Positions 10,347-22,002 of a stretch of DNA of 64,000 nt are shown here, piece by piece; the stretch's first letter is position 1; every line of letters starts with the position of its first letter. A program made the translations under genes and the position numbers. Location: NCBI GenBank assembly GCA_018873245.2, contig JAEMBT020000004.1:3024573-3088572 (forward strand). Direction: 5' to 3'. The notes beneath the pieces were generated by a model. The model did no database searches. It was not told where the DNA came from and was given only the letters and a program-made list of their open reading frames with translations. The DNA comes from Archegozetes longisetosus. Taxonomy: Eukaryota > Arthropoda > Arachnida > Sarcoptiformes > Trhypochthoniidae.

Positions 10347-12393
10347 ATGTCTTCAAAAAGAAACTTAACTTTTGTGTTACTAAAATTTTTACTTATTATT
10401 TTTGATTTACTTATTATCATCGATTCAATAATTCATGTCGTGAAAGATGTGCAGCGACTGGACGACGATAAAGAACTAAATGATTTTGTTTATATAATGT
10501 GCATTCGTATTATAATGTCTTTGGTTTCAATGTTCATTACATACAAGGAATTTAGTATTAATCACACCATCACAATCTTATTGTCAATAGTTTACGCAAT
10601 TTTTATGCTAATTATTATGTTTGTTAGTCCTTATTACATCTTTTATACCGATAATAGTCTCAGTTTGATAGCTCAAATAATCTGCACTTACTTAGCCATT
10701 TCAATGGCCTATAAGTTGATTATCATCAAGTTTGTCGACGAAGAGCAAGATGCCAACAAATCAACAACTGAAGCTACGAGTAATGAAAGAAATCCTAATA
10801 TTTCCTTCGAGAAAAAGAAGTTCTCAGTGAGTCGTATTTTAAAAGAATTTGATAAAAATATATTAGCTCTTTCGACATTACTCACTGTTATTATGGCTAT
10901 AGTATTGGGAATTATATTGAGAAATACAGATGGAAATTATCGCTGGAGTGACAGATCTCTCGTGTACATCGGCTTTCCAGGAGAAATATTTTTTCGTATG
11001 CTTAAGGGGTTGATTTTGCCGCTTATATTTGCGAGTCTTGTCTATGCAATGGCTAATATCGACACTAAATTATCAGGAAAGATAGGTGCCAGAACTTTCT
11101 GCTATTATTTGGTGACTACTGTTTCGGCCATAATACTAGGTATTGTACTCGTTGTCACAATAAGACCTGGAGATATGGCTTCAGTTGACAAAGAATTGAA
11201 TAAAACGAGTACAGCAGATCTCACAACGGAAGATACAGTTTTGGATTTGATCAGGTTTAGAAAAACTTTTGTCATGAGTGATAGGCATAATAATTAATAT
11301 GAGTTTTAATTAACAGAAACTTATTTCCTGACAATTTGATTGAAGCGTGTTTTCAATCATTTCGCACTGTTTTGAAACCTCCGAAGAATGACAGTCAGAA
11401 TTTAAGTCTTTCGGAATGGGAAATAGAGTCTGAATCTATTAGAGGAACAAATATTTTGGGTATTGTTACGTTTGCTATTTCTTTTGGGGTCGTCATAAGC
11501 CAAATGAGAGAAGGAGAAGCAAAAATTTTGCTTACATTTTTCAAATCATTCGTTAATGCAATCATATCGATCACAGAGATTGTCATTCATTTGACACCAA
11601 TCGCTGTTCTATTTCTTGTATTACCACACGTTCTATCAGTTGATGAAATCTCGGAACTAATAGCAAGCGTTGGTTGGTTTACGCTAACAGTAATTATAGG
11701 TTTAATCATTCATGGATTCATCGTTTTGCCATCACTCTATCTATTAATAGCTCGTAAGAATCCATTCAAATTGATGATCAGAATGTCAGCGGCAATCATG
11801 ACTGCATTCGGAACCGCGTCCTCATCTGCAACAATGCCGGTCTGTCAGCAATTATTAATCATAAACATTCAATTATGTGATTGCCTATTAATGCAATTCT
11901 TTTTTTAGCTAACTATAAAGTGTTTAGAAGAAAACAATCACATTGATAAACGAATTGTCAGATTTTGTGTACCACTTGGTGCGAGTATTAATATGGATGG
12001 AACTGCTCTCTACGAAGCAGTAGCTGCAATATTCATAGCCCAATACCGTGATATAGACCTGAGTTTTACTCAAATTGTAATAATAAGCATAACAGCAACT
12101 GCTGTTAGTGTTGGAGCTGCTGGTATTCCACAGGCGGGTAGGAAATCAAACTTTTAAATGCCGTAACAATCAATAATTGATCGACTTCGATTTCAGGCCC
12201 GATAACATCAGTTATTGTATTCAATGCGGTCGGACTACCGGTTGAAGATACGGCTTTAATATTTGTAGTTGATTGGCTGCTCGATCGGTGTCGTACTTCT
12301 GTCAATGTTTTGGGAGATGCGTTTGGAACAGCAATTGTTGACCATTTGAGCAAGAATGATTTAATGCACTTTCAATCTGTGTCAATGACTTAG
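10347..12393 (+). CDS. Excitatory amino acid transporter (SLC1) with N-terminal multi-span extension
   Basis: Four exons, 10347-11254, 11317-11839, 11909-12137 and 12197-12393, joined by GT-AG introns of 62, 69 and 59 nt, give 618 residues. Residues about 155-618 are an SLC1 sodium-coupled glutamate/aspartate symporter. Seen: [11 protein letters not shown] (HP1, ending at 477), NMDGT (505-509), GIPQAG (549-554, HP2), and DRCRT (583-587) with NVLGD (590-594) in the last helix, whose arginine contacts the substrate in characterised EAATs. All introns fall where frame and motifs require. Odd: residues 1-150 hold four extra hydrophobic spans (about 9-30, 47-66, 74-99 and 103-127), whereas usual EAATs have a short cytoplasmic N-terminus. 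It would act at the plasma membrane. A fused or misjoined upstream gene is possible, but the first exon is one unbroken frame from an ATG. Confidence 0.88.
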
Positions 12394-13434
12394 CGACACA
12401 ATAACTCAATGTTTCTATTGTAACTTTACTATTCAGCCTTATCGCATCCAAATAAACTTAATGCTAATTTATTTGGTTGGAGTTCTGAAAATGGTCCGTT
12501 CATTCACTATATGTCACTCAGTACTGAGTAATGTATATCTAATTTTTCAAAATGTCTGACACGTGAAATACACTCAACTGTTTTGTATGAAACCAGTGTC
12601 ACGTGCTTAGTGGAATTGAAAACTCAGATATATGTTATTCAGCACTGACAAGTGAGTCTTATGTATTTTCTGAATCAGCATTGAGAGTAGGTTCCAAATA
12701 TAAAGTTTCAGCTCCAGCTATGAAAAAGTTCTCATTTGAATTGGACTTAACATTTTCCATTGGATAAGCTTATGAGAGGAGCAGTCGCATAAAATTGTTC
12801 TATGTAACTTTATGATTACGCTTTTCAATCTTGATAGAAATATATATGAATCTAACACAGTCGAAATGAGAAGTGGTTACAAAATATGTCTATATTTATG
12901 CCTATTATTATAGAAAAAGTAGTAGAATAACCTAATAGTTTTTTCGTACTGTATACTGAAATTTTGTATTCAAGATCTACTCTTTATGACGATTCAGAAA
13001 TATTTGTGATGATCGTGAAACCAATCGAGTGTATTTTGGAACTCCAAACATTTATTTTTTGTTGAATACCAACAAACAGATTATTAAAACTAAAGTTGTA
13101 GTCAAATTTTAAAACTCAATATGTTCATCCTGCTTTTATACAGAAGTCAGCCTAAAGACAAGAATTAAATAAATATTTTTCATAATAGAAAACCCCAGAA
13201 TAGATTATGGTTCCCATTATGGTTTTAATCTTTGACTTTTACCGAAGCGCTAAAAGCTTTAAATTTATTTACTATCAGAACTTTTTCGAAAATTTTCATC
13301 ACCAAAATTTGCACTGTGGATTAAACTTTAACAAAAATTGTTGATAGAAAAAATAAAAACTTTAGATGTTATTAAAAACAGATTTTCAAAAGTAATTTTA
13401 AAACATTACCTTTCAAGATGAAAGCTGTTGTATA
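12394..13434. other. Non-coding, with a small inverted repeat
   Basis: No gene. Positions about 12512-12654 form an imperfect inverted repeat with ATGTATATCTAATTTTTCAA at the left and an inverted partner around 12618-12640. It is probably a decayed short element. Confidence 0.4.
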
Positions 13435-13800
13435 TTAAGGTGTCCTATTCAGAGTGGCGCAGACGTGTGGCGGTGTATCTTGGAGGCTACAGGGTGGAAT
13501 TGGTCGCCATTTTGGATTTGCGTTTGCTGATTCATGATTTGTGAAACGAGTCAAACCAATTTTTTCGGATCAATTTTGGACAGACAGGAGTTGGTTAATT
13601 CTGTTAACGATTATGAGCAACGAAGTTTCAACAAAAACAGAATTGGCTAACTCCTGTCTGACCATAATTGATGCGAAAAGTTGGTTCGTTTCATAGGATG
13701 AGAATTGATGAACATAAGTCCGGAATGGCGATCAGTTCTACTTCGTGGTTACCAGGATACGCCACTGTATGCCCGCGTCACTTTTAATAGGACGCTCTAA
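13435..13800. mobile_element. Foldback MITE
   Basis: The left end TTAAGGTGTCCTATT pairs with the right end, which reads TTAGAGCGTCCTATT on the other strand. Inside, a second symmetrical pair carries CAGACAGGAGTTGGTTAATT and its inverted partner about 60 bp away, so most of the 366 bp can fold back. No coding capacity and no certain target duplication. Confidence 0.7.
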
Positions 13801-14742
13801 TAAAAATAGACAGGAGTATAAGAATACTGGGTTTGAGAACTAAAAAAATTCTAATATATTCTGATTCCACACGAATTATCGTGCAAGATTATGTGAACCT
13901 CCAACTGCGCGAGCTGGATTATCTCTGTTCCGAATTGCCCAAATCCGAAATCCGAGGGTACTCCAAATTAGAAATGTTCTTGAATCAGATGGAAATGAAA
14001 GGCAGAGCCTGGGAAATTTATAACACTGTATATCTTAAGAATACAACTGAGCATTTCATTATGAGAAATTAGCATAATGAAAATTCTTTCCAAATTCATT
14101 TTTTTTTGATCAAGTAAGAATGGAGATGATACATTTTGGGAATTCTTCGAACACAATTCTTTTGAATTAAAGGGCATAATTCATATGGAAGCAATTTAAA
14201 TAGTCAGGACTCATCGAATTCCAAATTGGACAAGTTCAACTTATACTAACCTGATCTAACCCAACCTATAAACCGATTAAATATAAATTTGACCCTTTTT
14301 ATTTACACTATCTAGAACTCATTCATTTGGAATATAAGATGCCACAGGGAAGATGCTACTGAGTTCAAAAGAAGCTACTTTGAGGGATAGCTTATTTTAC
14401 TTCAGAATTTCAATCTTAAAGTTTCTTGAAATTACCTTTGAAGATAAATCGTTATAAATAAATTTTCTAAATACTTATCTTCATTTTCATGTAATTAAAA
14501 AATTGTTGATTTTGGAGTATTTTCGATTTTTGGGTCTGGGCAATTCACGGCAGAAAACATAGCTCACAAAGTTGAAGATTCGTATTAACTTGTTGGATAA
14601 CTTATATAGTATCAAAGTGCATTAGAATTTTCTAACTTTCCACTTCAGCCAAAACGCATATTATAAGATTCTAAAGACTTGATATCATATGATATTCGAG
14701 AAGCCTTTGCCATACTTTGAATTTTAATAACTTTTAAAGTAT
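13801..14742. other. Non-coding or unassigned
   Basis: A 79-codon frame at 13833-14072 (non-ATG start) contains RELDYLCSELPKSEIRGYSK. Its composition looks protein-like, but I recognise no family and see no splice context, so it is left unassigned. The rest is AT-rich. Confidence 0.3.
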
Positions 14743-15060
14743 TCAAGATAAAACGATTCTGTAAAAAGCTGAATAATAGTTTGCCCCTTTATCAATGTTT
14801 ATGCCCGATCTCTGGAAGATTAGTGACATCATTAAAGTACCCGGTTGATTAAGCTTCAAAATTGCATTAGTGGCAATGTTCAATTGATCTGAACCCACAT
14901 ATCGGTGGCTCCTAAGAAGCTCTTTCAAGTGACCAAAACATTTAGTCACAGAGATTCATATCGGCGCTATATGGAAGATTGGGTAAAGGTGTCCGAAAAT
15001 TTCCTTACAATTCGAGAATTGCGGAGCCGCGCACTATCTTGAAAGAGAATAGAATGCATC
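14743..15060 (-). pseudogene. Mariner-type transposase relic, C-terminal part
   Basis: On the minus strand the frame CFGHLKELLRSHRYVGSDQL followed by INIDKGANYYSAF resembles the end of mariner transposases ('LFphLK..l.g.rf.s.eel' then 'Ci...GdYv'). About 100 nt upstream, in another frame, QDSARLRNSRIVRKF resembles the 'qDNArpH' catalytic segment. Frameshifts and stops separate the two. Only the last third of the gene is visible and no TIRs were found, so it is an old fragment. Confidence 0.45.
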
Positions 15061-15466
15061 ACACTTCTCTGGTAGCACCAATCAGAGATATCTTGTGAAA
15101 AGAAAATGCTTATAACTTTTATTTGTATTTAGTTTGTAGTTATTCGTTTTAGGACTATAACATTAGTCTAATTCTAGTTTAATCATAGTAATGTAGGGGT
15201 ATTTAAAATAGAAAATATAACTCACATCTTTATGTATGAGGTAAGCAGAGTTAATACAAATTTATTAAAGGTAGTTGATTTCAATTATAAAATAAATCAC
15301 TCGTTTATTAAGTTCAATCAACAATTAATTTATTTTAAAACAAAAATAGATTTTACAAAAAAGATAATCATTAAACGATTGATAATAAAAGAGGAAGAAT
15401 TGATTTGTAAAAAATTTGATAAATGTGAATATTTTGAATAAATGATGCAATAAAAGTTGAGAATAT

Positions 15467-16911
15467 TTACAGTAAGAATAAGTTGTGGAATTTATTCTTC
15501 AAACACAAATATCTTTTGAATGGATTCATGTTCTTCAAAATCTTTCTGAACCTTGATTTGACTTTAGTTTTCCGATAAAACTTAAACTCATTTTCGACGA
15601 AATCCAAAACGGAGTCATATTTTCCAATGTTTTCTCTCCACGAATTGATTGTATCACATTCTGATCTATCCATTCGGAGTCCATTTCTCTTTGTATCGAT
15701 TTGAATACGAATCTCACTGAAGATATGTTGTAACCAAACAATGTTTGTTTTTGGACAAAATCGATTCCATTCACCTCCAGTTATTTCTCTCATTTTTCGA
15801 TAACACTTTTCAAGTTCTTCATCCCGACACAGTTTCGCATTAGTTGCATAGAGACCTGTTAAGTCGTTGAAAGCAATCTCATCATTGACTTCAGTTCTTG
15901 AAAACGTGTTATCGATTAGAGTGACTTTAATTGAGTTCAGTTTGATTTTGAAAGATCTGCCTTTCAAGCGATAATATCCATACTTTTGGTCCGTACTGTC
16001 GATCAGAATATTGCTTTGATGAAGATCTCTGTGTTCGAATTTTAGTTGTTGTTCTGCGACAGCTAAAGCAGCAACGATTTGACGCATTACACTCAAACCG
16101 ACTTTGGGTGTCATCACATCTGAACAATAAAGTGGTTTACCACCAAATGTTTGTTTAGTAATGATGTACTCATTTCTTTTTGTCACGTTCTCGTTCACAC
16201 CATACACATAATGATTATCCAAAACATTTGCGAAATTGCAGCAATAGTTCAATGATTGAGGATTTGATTTCAATTCACTCAATCGTTCACTGTTTATCAG
16301 GTCAGATAATACAAAGTGTGAAGTATGGCTTCGAATAACAGATCCATTACTCATACGACTGCCAATCATTGATTCCTTGAAAATGACAACATTTTCATCG
16401 ATGTGTTTGGCCATAAATACCTCACCATATGATCCTTTAGTTAAGAACTTGATTGAGTTGATATGTCTGTTGAACAAAATAGAAATCAATTTATTTCAAT
16501 CAAAATCAATGAATTTTAAGACAATTACATCAAAAGTACTTACTTATGATTAATGATATCTTTGACAGAAATCAATTGTTTCTGTTTGCAAACCTTCAAT
16601 AAACTGGTGTCGAGAGAATCGAATTTATTGTCAAATGTGTGGTTAGTACTGGATATCGCGTTTTGTCTTTCAATTGATTTGTGATTACTTCCAGATGAAG
16701 ACAAACCAGTTTTTAATTTTGGTTTCGATTCTAGATTTCGGTTGATTTGATCAATCTTTGATGGTGTTGATTTCAATGAAAGTTTGTGTTTGGATTCATC
16801 AATTGTCTTGATATCAGTCAGTTTAGATGATGTTTTCTCACTGATTTGTTGATTCTGAGATTTGGATAGCTTTTTGATGATCGATTTCCAAATCTTTTTC
16901 AATGATGTCAT
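15467..16911 (-). CDS. Haspin-family protein kinase, copy A (intact)
   Basis: Two exons, 16911-16544 and 16466-15467, with a 77-nt GT-AG intron, give 455 residues. Residues 1-122 are a basic, serine/lysine-rich, low-complexity lead (MTSLKKIWKSIIKKLSKS). The kinase core follows: glycine loop GSYGEVF (134-140), VVIFKE with the likely ATP lysine (153), catalytic loop HRDLHQSNILI (268-278, Asp270) and LIDNTFSR where most kinases have DFG. HRDLH and the 'DNT/DYT' in place of DFG are haspin hallmarks; haspin phosphorylates histone H3 Thr3 at mitotic centromeres. Target and role here are inferred from family only. All key catalytic residues are present and the frame is open, unlike copies B and C. 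It lies on the inverted arm. Confidence 0.85.
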
Positions 16912-17359
16912 CGTTTGGGATATTGTGAATGATAATTGATATAATGCTTCAATTAATTGATAATATTATCTACAGAATGGTTAGAAAGTCTGAAGAGGAA
17001 AGTGAAAGAAGAAACGGTTATCTATTTTACAACTTTGGCAAAGATTTATTTTAATTGTTTCTTAACTGAAATCGTTTTAAAAGTTTAAAAATTAGGTCAA
17101 CGGATTCTATAACAAATTAAACATTGTTATGACAAGAATATAATGCTTTGTATTGTTGTATCTCGTGATGATGATTGAACTATAAATTCAAACTTACAAT
17201 AGAAATAAGTTAATTAAGAGGTTCAAAGGATTACCTGAGTATTCAACACTCTACAGTCATTTAAAAATGAATTGTGAAGCTCATGTGCAACAATATAAAC
17301 ATTTTAAATTCTTACTGTCTGTAAAAATTTGATAAACTCAGATCAACAGATTCTATAAT

Positions 17360-17849
17360 AAGGGTGACCACCTCTGACTTGCCTCGTGACGCTTTAAAAA
17401 GAAAGATGCCACTTTTATTAGTCATTACAAATATTTAGGTGTCAAACAATATATTCTAATATTAAAACATTGAAATTTATTAAACATACTTTATTTCAAA
17501 GGCATAGTTATTGTTAGAAATAGCATGTTTCAAAAGTTATTCAAAAGTAAGAAATACTGGTTTATATCAGATATAAGTCAGGGCATAAAAGATCAATTCA
17601 ATAACTTTTGGTTTTAAACTAAAAGTGTTCAGAACATTAAACTCGGTTTCTTAACCCCTTATCATTTGTAAAATTAATTCAATGTTTGAATTTCTAAGAA
17701 ATGTTTTCTAAACACATTTTCCAAAATGAAAGTCGATAAACGGAACAACTAATTGTCCCGTCGAGAGTTTTTGGTTTGACGGGATTTCTGTCTTTTGTCT
17801 TTAAAAAGACGGGACTGTCACCTCAAAAACGGAACGGATGGTCACCCTA
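17360..17849. mobile_element. hAT MITE inserted in arm A
   Basis: Termini AAGGGTGACCACC and, from the other strand, TAGGGTGACCATC enclose 490 bp. Exact 8-bp duplications TCTATAAT lie at 17352-17359 and 17850-17857. Arm B has the unoccupied site (TCTATAATAGAC on the complementary strand near 35750), so this insertion came after the arms separated. A second copy of the same family is at 58268-58776. Confidence 0.9.
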
Positions 17850-18020
17850 TCTATAATAGACTGAATATTGTTATGAGAAATCTATTCTTTAAACGAAATT
17901 CATAGAATTAAAGTAAAATTGAATTTAAAATGAACATTTCACGTATTGTTGTACACGAGCTGCAGAACTCATTTTAAAATAATTGAAGAGCGTTTGATGT
18001 TTGGGTAATTCTTTAATCCT

Positions 18021-18236
18021 ATGTCTAGCATGCTAAGAATTTGACCTATCTCACTTAATCTGCGACCTAAACTTAATATACTAACATTAAAATGGTTAAG
18101 ATGGTATGCTGAATTAGGCAAATTAAACGCATATGCATCATATTAGCTACAGAAGTGATTTAATATCAAATAAATACTACTCTAGTACCTATTCGAATAC
18201 AAAACACTTAAATCTCATAAATTGATAACTTTTCAG
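18021..18236 (+). repeat. Dispersed repeat, copy 1
   Basis: Starts CCTATGTCTAGCATGCTAAG and ends near AAATTGATAACTTTT. A related copy in the same orientation lies at 35191-35399. This copy abuts the end of arm A. No open frame; no inverted termini seen. Confidence 0.65.
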
Positions 18237-18365
18237 TTTAATAGTATTTGACAGCACCTTTTGAATGAAGAATTGTTTGCCTCAATTATAAACAAACTAT
18301 TAATACACCTAAAGGTTTTATGAAACCTAAGTCTGGTTTAGGTGATTACCCTTTATCTTGCTACT

Positions 18366-18951
18366 TCGGAATATATAAGGTTGGAAAGAAAATTCTTAGG
18401 GATTTTGGCCATGTTTTCATCAACATTATTTTATGAAGAATGGTTATTTTTACAAATCAATTTCAGTTGTATTTTCATACACGTGTTATTTGTCTACAAT
18501 TTCCTTCTGAAATTAATTTTGATATATAGTGATAATCAGTTCTTAAGTCATGTCTTCAGATGAACTCTACATAAGGCATTGTATATTTTATGAATTCAGA
18601 AGCGGTCCCAATACAAAAGAAGATCATACGAAGATTTGTACTGTTTACCCGAGTGCAATGAGTCTCAGCAACAGCACAAAACTTTGTATGAGCCTCTCTT
18701 GCATTGGAACCGCTTCTGAATTCGTAAAGCATGCAAAGCCTTATGTGGAGTTCATCTGAAGACATGGCTTAATAACTGATTATCACTAGATATCGAAATT
18801 AATTTCAGAAGAAAATTGTAGACAAGTAACACGTGTATGGAAATGCAACTGATATTGATTTGTAAAAATAACCATTCTTCACAAAAATAATGTTAATTAA
18901 AACATTGTCAAAATTCATAAAGACTTTCTTTCCAACCTTATGTTAGATACT
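18366..18951. repeat. Long palindrome, arms about 290 bp
   Basis: The left end AAGGTTGGAAAGAAAATTC pairs with the right end (AAGGTTGGAAAGAAAGTC on the other strand), and the arms stay matched to a centre near 18655. GTCATGTCTTCAGATGAACT at about 18547 has its inverted partner at about 18747. Open frames on both strands here (18550-18765) are mirror images produced by the symmetry, not genes. No target duplication identified. Probably a foldback transposon. Confidence 0.85.
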
Positions 18952-19220
18952 CACTCCTCGAAAATGACTTATTGCTTTTCATCTGAAAGTCAAATAACGA
19001 ATAAGAATAATCGAAGAAGACTCCGAAAAGTGTGAATATGGTGAATATATTTTCGATTGATTCAAATATGAATACATTTTATTTGATAGCAAGCTTATCG
19101 AAAAAAGACAGACTATTCTAATAATTCTTTTATCTATAAATTTTTAAGCAGTTCTTTATGAAATGCACACATTTAGGTTACAATTCGATACTTTATGTAT
19201 TTTCAATAAATAATGAGAAA

Positions 19221-19764
19221 TGCACCCTTGGACACAACTATATTTAGTCGATTAAAGTCGAATAACTTTTGACTTGATTATTTGATTTTCAAACTTATTT
19301 CGGTTAATTTTAGCCAGTTAATGGACATTTTTATAAATATAAAACATTTTTTGAAAAATTACCATGATAAAAAAACAAATGGGTACTAAAATTAGCCTTT
19401 GATTTTCATGAAATGTGTTGAATTCCTAATTTATTTTTTGTTTAAAGAAACTTGAAAAAGTTGATTCAAAATAAGTTTATTAAGAATCAAATTGAACACA
19501 CAAATATTGTTGGAAAGTTTTAATTATTTACAATATGTACAAGAATAGAGCAAAAAGTATTGTTTTAACGTTTATTCTTATTTTTAAGTTTTCACTTTCC
19601 TGGCCTTTTCACAGTTATCTTGGCTATTTTTTCAAAAAATAATTTATATTCTCTAAAATGGTCATTATCTGGCTACAATTAACTGAAATCATTTTGAAAA
19701 TCGAATCGTCCAGTCAAAAGTTATTCGACTTTAATTGACTAAAGATAGTTGTGTCCAAGGGTGT
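19221..19764. mobile_element. Long-TIR non-autonomous element
   Basis: The left end CACCCTTGGACACAACTAT and the right end (same sequence on the opposite strand) are followed inward by TTAAAGTCGAATAACTTTTG in both arms. Similarity extends about 110 bp inward, to a TAGCCAG block. TA lies outside the right end, TG outside the left. Length 544 bp with no coding capacity. Confidence 0.75.
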
Positions 19765-20140
19765 ATGTAGTCTCGCAATTTGTTTCAATTCTCATTCAAT
19801 ATTTAAATATTCATTTATTTGATCGCAATGCATCAAAATTGGTTGAGGTGGCCAAATGTGGCGCAACATATAAGGTGGTCAACCCCTATATGGGCGTGAC
19901 CAATATGATTAATAGAGTTGATTGGGGCGGTCCAATGAGGCTCCGCCCACTTTTTAAAATTCAAAATGGCGTACTAGGGGCGTGGCTATGAGCGGGTTTT
20001 AATCTTTAACTCATATAGGTTACACCCACAAGGTCTTACCTTCCTACCATTAGCATTACCTTAGTTACGGCCACTTTTCTCTTTTACATGTACAGAATTA
20101 GTTTATTATTTTCTATTTTATATGTACATGAGTTGTGAAT
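19765..20140. other. GC-richer non-coding patch
   Basis: Contains GGGCGTGACC, GGGGCGG, CTCCGCCCAC and GGGGCGTGGC in a genome otherwise near 30% GC. An 80-codon frame crosses it without a recognisable domain. It may be part of an unidentified transposon. Confidence 0.35.
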
Positions 20141-20896
20141 ATATATTGTTATGCTTATATTAGATCCATTAGCCAACTATGCTGTTGTCCCCTCCCCACC
20201 ACGTGAAGGTTAATCCATAGAGGAGCACCCAGGTTATTCCTCACTGATTCATTTGTAACGAATTTTAGTGCTTACGACGCGAATTAATTCGTTAATCACC
20301 GGTAAACCAATAGTTGATTTAGCCGGTGGGATGAGGGCACAACTTATTATCTACTTTTGGTGGAAGTTTGGGGCAAAAGGGATATCTGATAGAAATTGCT
20401 TATCCAGCAATCTTCTATCAGATATGTATAGCTATTAAAAAAAGAAAAGACAAGTTTTCCCTACAAAGTCTTTATTGATAATGATGCCAAGAATGAATTT
20501 ACAACAGCCTTATATATATATATATAATGACTCATAAACAATGCCTTACTAGAGGCCAGTTATTTTGAAACTATGTCGTCAACGATAGAATCAACGATAG
20601 TGTTAAACTAAGAGTCAGAGTAAGAGTCAGAGTAAGAATCAGAGTAAGAGTCAGAGTAAGAGTCACTAGTAAAAGTCAAAGTTCGTCACACATTCATTAT
20701 TTTTATAAATATATACAAGTTATGCTCTGCCGCATTTATACCGCGGGTCGGCTTGTTCCGTATACTTTACCGCCTTTATAGTGTGGGTCAGCTCTACCCG
20801 AACTGGTTATGATACAGACATTTTAATAAATTAAGTACGTGAGGGAGGGACAACAGCATAGGTGGCTAACGGAACCAATATAAACATATTATATAT
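20141..20896. mobile_element. TIR element with internal minisatellite
   Basis: Inverted ends carry CTATGCTGTTGTCCC next to a CCATTAGCC/CCGTTAGCC block and extend outward to an AT-rich ATATATA edge. The interior holds a TA microsatellite (about 20507-20527) and a 12-bp tandem repeat. No protein frame was recognised. The right end lies only a few bases from the palindrome at 20900. Confidence 0.65.
20609..20666 (+). repeat. 12-bp tandem repeat
   Basis: About five copies of AGAGTCAGAGTA with single-base variation (one unit has AATCAG). Confidence 0.85.
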
Positions 20897-20899
20897 CGA

Positions 20900-21868
20900 G
20901 GTCAAACTCCACTTTACCGCCAGGGCCTGAACGGGAGGTCGTAGGGACTCGACTAAGGTATCAATGTATTCAGCTTATCGACTTCTATAAGAGGGAGGAG
21001 TCAAAAGTAAGCCACGCACCCTGAAGTCTTAAACCTCGTTTTTCGTGAAAAATTTTTCAGTTTAAACTGAATTTAATTTCCCCTAAGGGTACTTAGCCCT
21101 CTCACTATGTTTGTCTAACAACAGCTGTAACAAGAGGCTATCAATATTGTACTTTTATTGGTTAATGGGACTCAATAGGGGCAGATACCTTTGATGATCG
21201 ATCCTACTAGTACTCAGTGTGCTGAGTCAAATGATATATCACATGCCATGTTTTATCCATAAATTACGTGAAAATCTTGATTTTTTAATAAATGTTATAT
21301 ACCCCAGGCCCACCCGACCACCCAGACCTGACCCCCTCGAAAATGGGTGTCGAGAACTACTTGTAATAATTGATCAAGCGAGATATCAAAATGCTTAGTT
21401 CGATATCCTGAGTCCAATGAAATATCACTTGGCGGGGTCAGCCACTCCCGTCGGGAGTTGATGGGAGGTGGTCAGATTCGGGTCAAATCAACTTTTTGAC
21501 GTAATATATGAGTAAAACATGGCATGTGATATATCATTCGACTCAGCACAGTGAGTACTAGTAGGATTTATCATCAAAAGTATCTGCCCTTATTGAGTCC
21601 CATTTATCATTAAAAGTACAATACTGATAGCCTCTTGTTTCAGCTGTTGTTAGACAAACATGGTGAGAGGGCTAAGTATCCTTAGGGGAAACTAAATTCA
21701 GTTTAAACTGAAAATTTTTTCACGAAAAACGAGGTTTAAGACTTCAGGGTGCGTGGCTTACTTTTGACTCCTCCCTCTTATAGAAGTCGATAAGCTGAAT
21801 ACATTGATACCTTAGTCGAGTCCCTAAGACCTCCCATTCAGGCCCTGGCGGTAAAGTGTAGTTTGACC
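20900..21868. repeat. 969-bp palindrome, arms about 380 bp
   Basis: The left end GGTCAAACTCCACTTTACCG pairs with the right end at 21868, and high similarity continues inward for about 380 bp to near GTTTTATCCATAAATTACGT. The central 200 bp is unmatched and includes CCCGACCACCCAGACC. No coding frame. The arms differ at scattered positions, so this is an aged foldback element rather than a fresh assembly artefact. Confidence 0.88.
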
Positions 21869-22002
21869 AAAATTTTGAATACAGACCAACAACAAATGAA
21901 TTTCGCACCTGTTCTCTTTAGAGTCTAATTCAATATCAACTGAAAATTACTACCAGTATTATGCATGAAAAGCTAGTTAAATAAAAGATTGCTGTTGTGT
22001 TG

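Larger units (their letters stand above)
15248..18017. repeat. Inverted duplication, arm A (haspin unit)
   Basis: After removing one 490-bp insertion and its target duplication, this segment is nearly identical, in inverted orientation, to 35588-37863. The match covers the haspin gene, its intron, its 3' flank and about 1.1 kb of 5' flank. The lower end lies at AGAGTTAATACAAA (15247-15260), where similarity stops abruptly; the upper end lies just past TGTTTGGGTAATT near 18012. Confidence 0.9.

Noticed and set aside
15232-15441. 69-codon frame downstream of haspin A
   Set aside because: The same DNA is the 3' flank of the haspin unit in copies B and C, where the frame is not kept.
18550-18765. 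Overlapping open frames on both strands beginning MSSDEL
   Set aside because: They are mirror products of a long palindrome; neither has a domain or independent support.
19749-19991. 80-codon frame over the GC-rich patch
   Set aside because: Starts inside a TIR element and has no recognisable domain.
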